64,000 bases of DNA, taken from assembly GCA_016271365.2 (NCBI GenBank), contig CM028136.1, positions 467,106,001 to 467,170,000 of the forward strand. The letters are read 5' to 3'. Position 1 is the stretch's first letter; each line of letters starts with the position of its first letter. The notes under the pieces were generated by a model. The model was not told the DNA's origin. It did not search any database and worked only from the letters and a program-made list of their open reading frames with translations. Source of the stretch: Neoceratodus forsteri (lineage: Eukaryota > Chordata > Ceratodontiformes > Ceratodontidae). This document shows positions 34,142-45,025 of the stretch, in pieces. The translations under genes were made by a program, and so were the position numbers.

Positions 34142-34722
34142 GCAAAAAACTCCATTTAATGCATTAGTTAGGGTTGTTCCACAGCGACACAACTGAGGAA
34201 ATTCGCTGTTAGGGTTGAAAACCCCTTGGACCCCACCCACCCCTAACCGGCATTGGGGTGCGCATTGGGATCGTTGGGTCCTAACTCACCCATTCTCCTA
34301 TGCTTCTGCTGTACATGTCATGGGTGAGGAGTTAGGGCTGGCGATCCCAATCGCCTGCTATATGTATACTCTTAATAAGGCAAAAAACTCCATTTAATGC
34401 ATTAGTTAGGGTTGTTCCACAGTGACAAAGTGAGGAAATTCACTGTTGAGGGTTGAAAACCCCATTGGACCCCCCACCCCCAACCGGCATTGGGGTGCGC
34501 ATTGGGATCATCAGCCCTAACTCTCACCCCATGACATGTGTAAAGCAGCAGAAGTATAGGAGAATGGGGTGAGAGTTAGGACCCATGATCCCAATGCGCA
34601 CCCCAATGCCGGTTGGGGGGTGGGCGGGGGGTCCAAGGGGGATTTTCAACCCTAACAGTAATTCCTCACTTTTGTCGCTATGGAACAACCCTAACTAATG
34701 CATTAAACGGTTTTTGCCTCTA
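34142..34722. repeat. centre of the giant palindrome: two hairpin modules in tandem
   Basis: 34142-34379 and 34380-34722 both begin with GGCAAAAAACTCCATTTAAT, GCATTAGTTAGGGTTGTTCC and CCGGCATTGGGGTGCGCATT. The second folds on itself around ~34535, the symmetry point of the large palindrome. Each is flanked by AACCCTAAC/GTTAGGGTT words. The first module is a tandem extra copy that makes the left arm asymmetric. Confidence 0.75.
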
Positions 34723-34725
34723 ATT

Positions 34726-36753
34726 CCCTTCTTTTTGAGAATGATGATGAGAAATAGTGAATGTAATGCAGCAGCGGGGGCTGGGCCCTTTGGGCCCAGT
34801 CCCCGCCACATGATGTGTTGTGGCATACTAACAGGACAGCAACGCAAACAGAAATGCTAACAGTGGCGCACATGGTAACACAAGCACGAATGAGAACAGA
34901 AAGGGTAACGCACATGGTGGCGTAGATAGGAATGGTCTGCCACGTGATGTGTTGTCACATAGTAACATGGTGCCTGCAAACAGAAATGTCAATGGGCATG
35001 GTGATGTAAAGTGAAACAGTAAGATAAACAGTACTGTAGACAGAAATGGCAAAAAATAACAGAAACGCTAGCGCAAATGAAAATGCAAAGGATAACGCAC
35101 ATGGTGGCGCAGACGTCAATGGTAAGTGAAACGGGTACGGATCCGCAAGCGGAAAGGGCAACAGTAACAGTAATGTAAGCGCACAGGCTGGTTTTCCCCA
35201 AAACCTGCATTGAGAAAGACAGTGAGTACAAATAATGTATGCAAAATAATGAGTATCGGCGAGAAAATGAGATCTTGGAATACTAAATACATTATATCTC
35301 AGGAACTGTACGACGTAGAAAAAAATTTAAAAGTCATATTATTTACAACTGTCCTGGCTAATTTGAATCTTAGCCCTATTATGGGGCTAAGAAATTTTAC
35401 GAAAAGTCCGTATCTCGCACCGTTTCCGAGATACGGGCCCTGAAAGGCGTGGCGAATACCGTAATGTTATCCTATGGGAAAAAAAGAAAAGTTCAGAGCA
35501 CCATAACTTTGCCTCCCTGTAATGTTTTTTCACCAAACTACTGAAAGGCACATCTGTGGGCTGTTGGCTGTCTTCCCTCCAAATTTCAGGAAAAAAGACC
35601 AAACCGTTATTTTGCAGCAGGGCTCCAAATGATTTCTGTTAAGTGTCAGGCGCCGTAATGTTATCCTATGGGAAAAAACGTCAATTTTGGAGTGCCGTAA
35701 CTTTGCCGCCATGTAATATTTTTTCACCAAACTACTGAAAGGCACATCTGTGTACTGTTGGCTGTCTTCCTCAAATTTCAGGAAAAAAGACCAAACCGTT
35801 ATTTTGCAGCAGGGTGCAAAAGATTCCTGTAATGCTTGGAGCCCGTAATGTTATCCTATGGGAAAAACTGTCAACTTTGGAGTGCCATAACTTTGCCACC
35901 GTGTAATATTTTTTCAATACAACACTGAAAGGCACATCTGTGAGATGTCAGCTGCGTTCCCTCCAAATTTCAGCCCAAAACTCCCAACGGTTATTTTGCA
36001 GTGCAGTGCCAAAGAATTGCTGTCATTTTCCCACAGACTAGAAAATTACTGTCGCAATTTGCGAAAGCTTTCGCAAAAGTTTGCGACACTTTCGTGAGCA
36101 CGAAAGTAATTTGCGAAAGTACTTTTTCCAGAAATTTGAAAAACATATTTCTGGGGTGTTTTACCACAAAATAAAGACATGGCAAGCATCCTCAGGGCCC
36201 AAATAGCTAAATACAAAAAGAATTACATTGCTAGAGGGTCTCAAATTTAAATGCCAACCATTTTTCTGATCACCAACTGAAAACAAAATGGCAGATTTGC
36301 GAAAGTAACAGGCCCATTTGCGAAAGTAAAAATGCATTTGCGACACTGTCGAACTTTTTGTTAACTTTTTCCCATTGACTTATAATGGGAAACTGTTTTT
36401 TGAATAACTTTTGAACCGTTTAATATTTTTTCACCAAATCTTTGAAAGGCACATCGGGATCCGGCCTCGCACGTTCCCTGAAGATTTCAGGCGAGTTCGC
36501 AAACCATCACGACCTGTCAGCGCGACCATAAATTCCAGAAAAGCGTGGCGTGCGCAAGATCATGTTAATAACTCGCAACCGTATATCTGATCAGTACAAA
36601 ACTTGGCAGATCCCAAGGCCTATGGGTCTTGATCATAAATTCAAATTTCAGGCAAATCCATCAAATGGTTGCAAAGTTATTAAGGTGCAAAATGTTGGGT
36701 TTAACATGGAAATGGCTCCTGAACCCTAACTATGGTAGCACTACTGTGCTACC

Positions 36754-36808
<55 letters not shown>

Positions 36809-37480
36809 TTTGCATTACTTAGGTTACTATCAACTGTAAAAAGGAGAAATGCGATGTGGGTTTTAACCTAACATCCCACCCCCACCCTGCACACACCAAC
36901 AGACACTGGGGGTGTGCCTTGGGGTCATCAGCCATAATGCCCATCCCATTCCATAAGTTAATAAGCTGAGACAGATACAGTATAGGAGAATGGGGTGAGT
37001 GTCAGGGCTGAAAACATCAAGGAACACCACTGATGCCTGTTGATGTGTGTAGAGTGTGGGTGGGGTGTTAGGGTTGGAAACCCTAACATCATATTTCCCT
37101 CCTTTTTATGGTTTGATATCAACCCTAACTGATGCATTAATGTAGTTTTTTGCAAAAAATGTCCTTACTTTTTGAGATAGTGTAATTATAACCTTATTTG
37201 CCTGTGGGAGTACAGGGCCCTCTGGGCCCTGCACTCCTACCCATCTATAGTTTTTGAGCTAGAGTAATTGTATCCTTATTTGCCTATGGGAGCGCAGGGC
37301 CCTTTGGGCCCTATACTCCCATCCCTCCATAGATGCATATATGTATATTACTGTGGAAGGGCCCTGCACTTCCATTCATAGGACAACAGTGACCAAACTG
37401 GCTGCATAGCCATCTTAGTACCCCATCTCATATACCTGGTACAGAACATTTTTGAATCCCCACCAAAACATAATTCTGCA
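34726..37480. repeat. giant palindrome, inner right arm
   Basis: Mirror of 31678-34140. It contains the T-rich block as its complement (34800-35230), three ~194-bp monomers (35455-35960), the AATTTGCGAAAG blocks (36050-36120) and a diverged monomer (36400-36490). Further out are the CCAAGGCCTATGGGTCTTGA block (36614), a longer (AT)n tract (36758-36808), hairpin module H4 (36810-37165) and a duplicated GGGCCC hairpin (37200-37330). The frames seen in it are not recognisable genes. Confidence 0.85.
36758..36808. repeat. (AT)n microsatellite, right arm
   Basis: About 24 TA/AT dinucleotides. A shorter tract lies at the mirrored place in the left arm (32279-32303). Another (AT)n at 40788-40824 sits next to the same terminal word family. 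Confidence 0.9.
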
Positions 37481-38240
37481 CAACCTCAATACCATTCCAT
37501 GCCAAAGGTGCAAAAACACATTTTGGGGAGGATTTGAAAAATGACAGCTGTGACCTACATGAGGTGGAGTAATAAGAAGTCTATGTTGAAAATTTGGGGG
37601 CAAAGTTTTTAAAATGTCCAAAGTTACTGTACAAGCGTGTGTAGCAAAAGTGCAATGAATGGTCATGACTTTGCCATTTTTACATATTTTGACTCAGTTT
37701 TTCAACATAGCCTTCTTTTGATCCTACCTCATGAACAATATGACTGTCATTATGCAAATCTTGCCTGATAGGTGAAATCACCAAGTGATCAGGAAATCAC
37801 TTTTCAGGCAGGAAATGCATATTGATAGTCACATTGTTCATGAGGTGGGGTTCCCAAAAGGCTATGTTGATAATTTGGTTTCAAAATGTTAAAAAATGGC
37901 TGAGTTATGAATAAAAGTTGAAACCCCCATTGAAATACATTGAAGCATATTTACCTTAGTTCTCATATTGCAGTTACCGGTTCCAGCAGCAAGACGTGTC
38001 GTCGATTGGAGAGTGGATCCTGAACCTGAGACCTGTTCAGGTGTGTGAGGGTGTGTGGGGCTGTACTGGGGGGTGTGGGGTGGTGGGTGATGAGTGGGAG
38101 GTGGGGTGGGGGACTGATCGGCGAGGGACCGTTTTATATGTATAAACAAAAAAATATATATCGAGTATGGCTTTCTTTATTTCAGGTTACTTACAACATC
38201 TGTGGGTGGGAGGGTACCAGTAGACACCAGGACAATCTAT
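37481..38240. repeat. outer right arm of the giant palindrome
   Basis: Mirror of 25320-26052. It shows the uninterrupted sequence across the site where the left arm holds the CR1 (near 37485-37495: CAATACCATTCCATGCC). It contains ATTTGAAAAATGACAGCTGT, GCATAGCCTTCTTTTGATCC and TTGCAGTTACCGGTTCCAGC. A pyrimidine tract plus CAG (38171-38185) is followed by one tRNA-like unit (38205-38232, minus). Confidence 0.75.
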
Positions 38241-38247
38241 TGAATAG

Positions 38248-39541
38248 AAACATAGAAACGTAGAATTTGATGGCAGATAAGGACTGCGTGGCCCACCCAG
38301 TCTGCCCATTTCCCTACCTAATGGATAAGCTGCAGATCCTAGTTAACCAGCAGCCTACTTCTTTCTACCCCCAACCCCTAGAATTGCCTTATGGCTGTCC
38401 CATGCATGCTTGAATTCAGTCACTGTTTTTGACTCCACAACCTACTCCGGAAGGCTGTTCCACACATCCACAACCCTCTCTGTGAAAAAATACTTTCTTA
38501 CATTACCTCTGAGCCGCCCCCCCTCTATCTTCAAATTGTGCCCCTTGTTTTTGCACACCTCTTTTTTTGAAAGATGCTACCCTCTTGGACTTTGTTGATT
38601 CCCTTGAGGTACTTGAGCATTTCTATCATGTCCCCCCTCTCCCTCCTTTCCTTGAGGTTATACATATTAAGCTCCTTTAGTCTCTCTTCATATGTCTTCC
38701 AGCACAGAACCTGCACCATTGTAGTTGCCCTCCTCTGGACAGCTTCCATCTTGTCTATGTCCTTGCGGAGATTGGGTCTCCAGAACTGCACGCAATACTC
38801 CAGATGGTGGTCTCACCAGCTGTCTGTACAGAGGGATAACAACTTCCTGTTTTCTACTGGTGATGCCTCTCCCTATGCATCCCAGTATCCCCCCAGCCCT
38901 CCTTACTGCCCTTTCACATTGCTTGCCCACCTTTAAGTCATCTGATATGACTACCCCCAGGTCCCTTTCCATTTTTGTTGTTGTTAGTATCTCACCTCCC
39001 ACTGTGTACTCTTCCCCTGGGTTTTTGTTTCCCAGGTGCATTACCTTGCACTTCTTAGCATTAAATCTAAGCTGCCATACATTTGACCATTCCTCTAACC
39101 TTGCCAAGTCCCTTCTCATCCTTTCCACCCCACCTTGTGCATCAACTCTGTTGCAGATCTTTGTTTCATCTGCAAAGAGACATACTTCTCCTTCCAGTCC
39201 CTCTGCAATGTCGCTTACAAAGACATTGAAGAGGACCAGTCCTAATAGTGAACCCTGCGGCACCCCACTAGTCACCCCCCCTTTCTTCAGAGTGGACTCC
39301 ATTTACTATCATCATCTGTGTCCTATTCTCCAGCCAATTCTTTACCCAGGCTGTCATCTTGGGACCCTCTCCCAGGCTGGCTAACTTGTATATTAATCTT
39401 TTGTGTAGGACTGAGTCAAATGCCTTGCTAACATCTAGGTAGGCCATATCCTCAGCCCCTCCCTGATCTACTACTTTGGTCACCCAGTCAAAGAAATCTA
39501 TTAGATTTGTCTGGCATGACCTTCCTGCTGTGAATGAAGAG
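38248..39541 (-). mobile_element. 5'-truncated CR1 LINE inserted in the right palindrome arm
   Basis: It is flanked by GAATAG at 38242-38247 and 39542-39547. The 3' tail on the plus strand reads AACGTAGAATTTGATGGCAG and CCACCCAGTCTGCCC. On the minus strand, 39483-39268 reads VTKVVDQGGAEDMAYLDVSK and WLENRTQMMIVNGVHS. 39302-38688 carries GVPQGSLLGLVLFNVFVSDI, LFADETKICNRVD (E replaces the second catalytic D), VMHLGNKNPGEEY and KMERDLGVVISDDLKVGKQC. 38791-38531 holds the end (FWRPNLRKDIDKMEAVQRR). The 204-codon minus frame is the longest LINE frame in the window. Still inactive: truncated and mutated. Confidence 0.88.
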
Positions 39542-39559
39542 GAATAGTGATTTGTGGGT

Positions 39560-40030
39560 GGTGGGTACCACTAGACACCAGGGGAACAATAAGAAATGGG
39601 GGAATAAAGATCAGAGGGTGGGGGGTGCCAATAGACATCAGGGAAATGAAGGAGTATGGGGATTGGAGGCTGAGGGGTGCCATTAGACACCGGGGGAATA
39701 TTGTTTTACAAGTGGGACCATGATTGGTGAGTGGGGGGTGACACTAGACACCAGGGAAACAATGACAAATGGGGGAATAAAGATCAGAGGATGGGGTGCC
39801 ACTAGACACCAGGGAAATTAAGAAATATGGGGGTTGGAGGGTGGGGGTACCACTAGACACCAGGGAAATATTGTTTTATAAGGGAGACCATGTTTGGTGG
39901 GGGGGTGCCACTAAATACCAGGGAAAGAAAAATGCCCCATAAACAGACATTGGGGGTGACACTAGACACAAGGGAAATGAATGAGTACAGATTTTGGAGG
40001 GTGAGGGTGCCACTAGACACCAAGGAAAAA
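39560..40030 (-). repeat. minisatellite, nine ~55-bp tRNA-Glu-like units, array B
   Basis: GGTGCCACTAGACACCAGGG and close variants occur near 39568, 39627, 39683, 39748, 39805, 39846, 39906, 39954 and 40006. They are separated by GAAATxAxxxAxTATGGGG-type spacers. The reverse complement, CCCTGGTGTCTAGTGGCACC, is the tRNA-Glu-like word with one base deleted. Confidence 0.8.
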
Positions 40031-40785
40031 ACATTACAGTACCGGGGGTGGAAGTGGGAAATACAACCAAGGATTCTTGAGTCATGAGAAAGGATTCTTT
40101 TTTTATAACACGTGGTAACAAAAGGATTCATAATATTAAGAAAAAAACATTTCCAGGGCATGTCTGCAACAGTGAAGTATAGATTACACCTAAGGGGGTC
40201 CCAATCAGCCAGCTAGGTGTGTTGGTCTCTCTCCATGATGTCATTTTCATGGCTTTTGAAAAAATTGTTTTTTAAAAAAAAAAACAGAAACAAGACAGTG
40301 GCAAATGAAAAAGGAATTTTCCCATCCGAAACAGGATTTCTTTTTTCATTTCATACAGCTATTTTTTAGTGCTTTTTGAGGATGCTCAGAAACAATTGTT
40401 TCAAATTTTTTAAATGCAATAACTTAAAAGCGTATTCTTTTTTCACTAGACTAGCAAAATACACATCTATGGGCTAGTCTCTTTATACCCTGAACATTTT
40501 AGACCAAGATTCCAAACCATCTGGGCTATAGGCAAGTTCAAAGAAAAATCTCAGCAAAGTCAATGAGAGCAAAACATGCTTTTTTCACATCTCTGGTACT
40601 CAGAAGCTGCACATCTGACCAGAACATAACTTGCCACATCCAGAGACCTACCCTGTCGGATGATGCATGCAAATTTTTAATGCAAATCCATTGAATGGTT
40701 GTAAAGTTATTAAAGTGCAAAATTTTGAGTTTAACATTGAAGTGCCTACTCAACCCTAACTACAGGAGCACAACTACGCCCCCCT

Positions 40786-40828
<43 letters not shown>

Positions 40829-41474
40829 CCCTCTCAGTATCTCCCTCTTTCATTCCTCCACCAACTAAAAGGCTTTATTTAGGTCTATCCATGCAGACAA
40901 ATAAGACTTTAAAGGAACACTGTCAGGTCCTGATGCTTATTTTATCACATATACACTGCATGTGTCAGTAGGAAGCAGTATTACTACATAAAACAGGACC
41001 CCTTCAATGTTATTCATGTAGAAAAATGAGCATTCTATCCCATTTTATTTTGTTTGTAAAAGTTGAAACCGTGCTTTGGGGCATGTGCATTAGAGTCAAT
41101 TCTAATGCACATGCCTGGAAACACCTAGAGTTGAGTAGAGGGGTGTGAGGAGCACAGTCCCCCACATAAACAAACAAAAAAAAAAACAAGTCCCCAGTGC
41201 CTTTTTGCCATGCACCGGAAGTGTACATCAGTGAAATGGATTTTTGCTGATGTACATTCACCCTAATGGCGATCGTTTTTCTGTGATCGCCGTTATCACA
41301 TAGAACTGATTACACTGTAACTTCAGTCTGCTACACTGAAATGCACTAACTGGCTGCCCTGTGAGCAGTAGTAATGCAGGGTATAACCACTGTTATCCAT
41401 ATATAAAATATGGTGATCAGTACTTATATAGAGATAAGAAACATAAAATAATATTTTCTTTTCCTTTTTATTTC

Positions 41475-41536
<62 letters not shown>

Positions 41537-41545
41537 TGTTATATA
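40031..41545. repeat. palindrome module core (right copy) and flank with microsatellites
   Basis: 40065-40700 is a direct-orientation copy of 24560-25210: TGAGTCATGAGAAAGGATTC, CTGCAACA, AAGGGGGTCCCAATCAGCCA and TTTTTTCACTAGACTAGCAA. It then ends in the TTAATGCAAATCCATTGAAT and CTCAACCCTAACTACAGGAG words also seen at the ends of the giant palindrome's inner arms. (AT)n lies at 40788-40824. 40860-41400 holds no gene, but has a 14-bp stem (GGCATGTGCATTAG...) at 41080-41115. An (ATCT)n microsatellite spans 41474-41537. Confidence 0.6.
41474..41537. repeat. (ATCT)n microsatellite
   Basis: About fifteen uninterrupted ATCT units. Confidence 0.97.
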
Positions 41546-42150
41546 TTTTCCCTGGTGCCCAGTAGTAGGTTCCACCAAGCTGCATCAACAGGAATTCTGT
41601 CGATCGGCATTACAACGATGGCACAATGCTGACTGCCGGTATTGTGCTGTCAGTGGAAACAAGTGTTTTTTTTGTGGGGGGTCACCCCCCACACTCCCCG
41701 CACTATAGATTATCAGCTCCGAGTTGGAGTTTTTTGGGGAAGGGGCAAACTCCCCAGAGACAGCAGTGTCAGACAACCCGCTGATGATCACAGCAAACAC
41801 CGATTCTGTCGCTGTGATGGTCTTTGCTGTTTTTCTGTAGCTACAGTAACAGAATATGCAAGTGGTACCCCCATCCTCTGATTGTTGTTCCCATCATATT
41901 TCTTTCCCTGGTGTCTAGTGGCTTACCCCATCCTCCAATTTCCCTCTACAGAAATAATTTATGTGTAACTGGTGTCTAATGATGCCCACCACCCTCCCAT
42001 GCCCGACCCCATAACACTGCACTTTATCTCTGATGTCTAGTGGCACCCCCACCTTCTGATGGCCGTCCCCCTTGGTAGTCATGCTTGCTCTGGTATCTAG
42101 TGGTACCCCCCCAACCTCTAATGTCCCTTGGAGCCTGAAAAAAACATTTC
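41546..42150 (+). repeat. tRNA-Glu-like units, array B, opposite orientation, with a G/C hairpin insert
   Basis: CCCTGGTGCCCAGTAG (41548), CCTGGTGTCTAGTGGC (41907), a diverged unit (41960), CTGATGTCTAGTGGCACC (42030) and CTGGTATCTAGTGGTACC (42090). Between 41570 and 41885 lies a different repeat with GTGGGGGGTCACCCCCCAC, loosely like 1845-1930. Confidence 0.6.
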
Positions 42151-42309
42151 AGAAGAACAATGTTGAACATCTAATTTAAATCAGCAATGCCATGTATAGG
42201 GCTGAAGCTAATCTAGACAGTGGGGGAATGTAAACTAACAATTTTTGCACTAACCACTGAGCCACCTAACTGCAGTTGCTAATTGTTGTGATACACACAA
42301 ACACACTGA

Positions 42310-42806
42310 CTAATAGATATACACATATATGCATATATATTCCAGTATAACATAGCAGTGCACTGTCTACGCACACAGAGCATTGTCAGACAACATTTTT
42401 TGTACAGAGGCCCTAAACTCTGGAGTTTCATCCCAATCCACCTCACACCAGTAGACAAGTTTACTGGTTTGCATAACATCAAAAAATGGCAGTTAGAACA
42501 GTCAAAACCATTGTTGCCTTGTTGTTTACCATCAGACTCAGGGTGATATTGTTATCAAGCTAATTGATTAAAGTACATTATATTACTTTATCATTGTCTG
42601 GGATAACATATTTTAGTGTCTGTACTGTTATAAAAGAACTTCCTCTTTTCTTTATATATGTAACACTGTAAGAAATGTTGACAGCCTTTGTAATTGTATT
42701 TACTATGTGTGATTGTATGGGACCTCCCTAAAAATGAGATTTTGCTAAACTGAATATCCGATTCATGTAATGAATAAAATATTTTATGATTACTACTACT
42801 ACTACT
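42310..42806 (+). pseudogene. LINE C-terminal tail and 3' UTR fragment
   Basis: The plus frame at 42358-42546 reads RQHFLYRGPKLWSFIPIHLT then FTGLHNIKKWQLEQ. This is the usual C-terminal box (R-G-P-x-L-W-N-x-I-P ... F-K-x-x-L-K-x-W-L) of several non-LTR clades. A 3' UTR-like stretch (GGGACCTCCCTAAAAATGAG) follows, ending in AATGAATAAAATATTTTATG and a (TAC)n tail at 42790-42806. The clade is unresolved. Confidence 0.6.
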
Positions 42807-43684
42807 ACACACACACTAACTCACATGCACTGCCTCATATGGCATATATTTACTTATACATCTGACCCTAACTTTTACTGTATTTAGAATAAGCACTGTG
42901 GGACACTAACGCACATGCACTGCTTCATGTTCTAAACAGTGCACAGTACTACAATATAGCATTACAGCCATTTACAAACTGACTAGGAAAAGGCTACTGT
43001 ACCAGGAAAGGGTTAGCAGAGTGCCACACAGGCATACACACACACACAAACATACACCTTTGTCTCTGCCTGCAAGCAACATTCCTTTCTTACCCTTTTT
43101 TGTACTAACTTCCACCAGTTAATTTCAAAAATATAAACAATAACCAGAATAACCAATATAAAAAACTCATTAAGTGATTTACATACGTTAGTGTGTCATT
43201 TACTGCTGTCCTTTTTTTAACTATTGCAGATCTCCTGAACTAATAGCAACACTTTACTCTGTGTTCTGAAATCTGAACCTCATTCCTCAGTCTCAATTAC
43301 AGTTTGTAGTTAGGAAATGATGATAAATTGACATGTTTACTAAAGACCATAAGCTATGGATCTTTCTTGAAAGAGAATACTGCTCAGATTGAAACTAGTA
43401 ACCACATTATCACACAAGTCCTGTTATGCACAAATTAAGATTGAAATACATGTACTGTTAGCGACCATTATTTCCCATCAAAACTTAAAAACACTGTCAG
43501 AGTGAAAGAAAAAAATGGTCTTCTTTTCAGACAGAGAAAAAATAGTGCGGTGTAGGGACACACCAGACTGCTTCAGCAGAGTGATTGCAATCCAACTCCA
43601 ATTTTATGAAGTCCCTTCAGAATCTGATGAGGTCCATTTTTCTATTGTAATAGCAAGATGTCTGTAGTGTTCCACCATGCAGCC
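42807..43684. other. unannotated A/T-rich stretch
   Basis: No gene or repeat is recognised apart from short (CA)n runs near 43035. Confidence 0.4.
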
Positions 43685-43985
43685 ATAAAAATTGGACACT
43701 CACCACCACAGAGCAATGATGCGCAGTCTAAAACCATAAACTATTTAAGGTGCCATATTTTTGTTAAGGTGCAAAAGTACACAGATGTTCACTCTCATCT
43801 GATGTGATTTCAATAAAAAAAAAAACTTTCTCAAAGGCCTTTGAGAAAGGATTTTTTTAATCTGAAATGCATCAGGCAAGAGTGGGCTTTTGTTTACTTT
43901 TGCCCCTTAATAAAAAACTGGCACCTAAAAAGATTTTATGGTTTTAGACTGAGTGTCATTTCTCTATGGTCGTGAGTGCCTAATC
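43685..43985. mobile_element. ~300-bp foldback MITE
   Basis: The centre at 43838 is a perfect loop-less stem (CTTTCTCAAAGG then CCTTTGAGAAAG). The arms continue outward with CAGTCTAAAACCATAAA (43730) mirrored at ~43950, and GGTGCCA...TT.TTAAGG.GCAAAAGTA mirrored at ~43905. GACACTCACCACCA (43693) is mirrored at ~43975. The target duplication is not clear. Confidence 0.7.
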
Positions 43986-43989
43986 TTTT

Positions 43990-44436
43990 AGTTTGTGATA
44001 CTAATATAGCTCAATACAGACTTAGTAGAGTTACTGGTAAATAGTACAATCAACCCTTGATATACTGATTCAGTTGTTGACTCCAATACATTTAAGTGTA
44101 GCTTATGTTAGCACAATAGGAGGCTGCTGGAGGCATTAAAGTAGCAGGGAATATATTGTTGAGAAACAGCAAGGTGAAATGAACACATAATGTGAATTTT
44201 GATAAAATGAAGGGAGATCAAGAAAGGAAGTGAAATGATGGGGAGTGAGGGGGAAGGAGTGATGACTACCAATAAATAAAAGTGAAAAAAAAAATTAAAA
44301 GACTTTGCTTCTGCCCAGCATGGAGTAGCAGCCATGAGGATGATGCTCCACTCCACCACGACCTAAAATATTGCCTAAACCCAGAACCCAATGGAATTTA
44401 GCCTTTAATTAGATTTAGACAGGTAGCCAAAAGGAG
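43990..44436. other. unannotated spacer
   Basis: Nothing is recognised. The 3' part (44300-44436) may be the 5' leader of the L1-type ORF1 that follows. Confidence 0.4.
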
Positions 44437-45025
44437 ATGGGGAGCTCCAGTACGCAGAAAAAGAATCTTGTTGTGAATGCCTCAGTCCAGTTCTCACCAC
44501 CCGACTCACCTGAAGGCTCCACCACTACCATGAACAGTGAGACGACTTCTTCAAAGGCACCAATGCAGACCGATAGTGCAGATCCCAGTAATGCCCAGAA
44601 TTTGGCTGAACTCAGGGATTTCAGGTCAGAGGTACAGGGTCAACTCCAAACGTTTGGCATGGACTTGGCTAAGGTTGAGGAGGAGCAAAAGGAAATGCAT
44701 GCAGCACTGACAGTGGTAATGGAAAAAGCAGACTGCACTGCTGACCTCACCCTTGTACTGTAGAGAAAAATCCTGCAACCATAAGAAAACAACTGCAATT
44801 TAGAAGGGCACTTGAGAAGTAAAAACTTTCATTTTCATTGGATACCAGAGGGTGAAGAAGGGGCTAATATCTCTGAGCATATTGACAAGCTGCTCCACAA
44901 TGTACTGGATCTACCCCATAACTTCCCATTATACACAAAAAGACTACACCAGGCACTGACCCTAAACCCAGCAACAAACAAGAGGCCTCGATGTATAGAG
45001 ATACCATTTATAAGTTATTAAATCA
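44437..45025 (+). pseudogene. Tx1/L1-type LINE ORF1 remnant
   Basis: The first frame (44437-44763, 108 codons) starts at a good ATG. It has a Ser/Thr/Pro-rich N-terminus, then a coiled-coil-like stretch (LAELRDFRSEVQGQL ... LAKVEEEQKEMHAALT). After a stop, the second frame (44812-45021) reads NFHFHWIPEGEEGANISEHI then DLP and KRLHQALTLNPATNKRPRCI. This matches the RRM/C-terminal landmarks of L1-type ORF1 proteins (I-x-G-x-P-E-x-x-E ... I-x-R-x-H-R-x-x-x-P-R). ORF1p coats LINE RNA. The sequence breaks off near 45025, so the element is truncated. Confidence 0.75.

Noticed and set aside
34142..34722. Interstitial telomere array
   Set aside because: TTAGGG occurs only as single or partial words at stem bases, never as a tandem run.
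38725..39384. 219-codon plus-strand open frame
   Set aside because: It is the antisense shadow of the CR1 reverse transcriptase on the minus strand.
44437..44763. Host gene exon with a clean ATG and Ser/Thr-rich protein
   Set aside because: The coiled coil plus the following RRM-like segment match L1-type ORF1, and no splice sites are needed to explain it.
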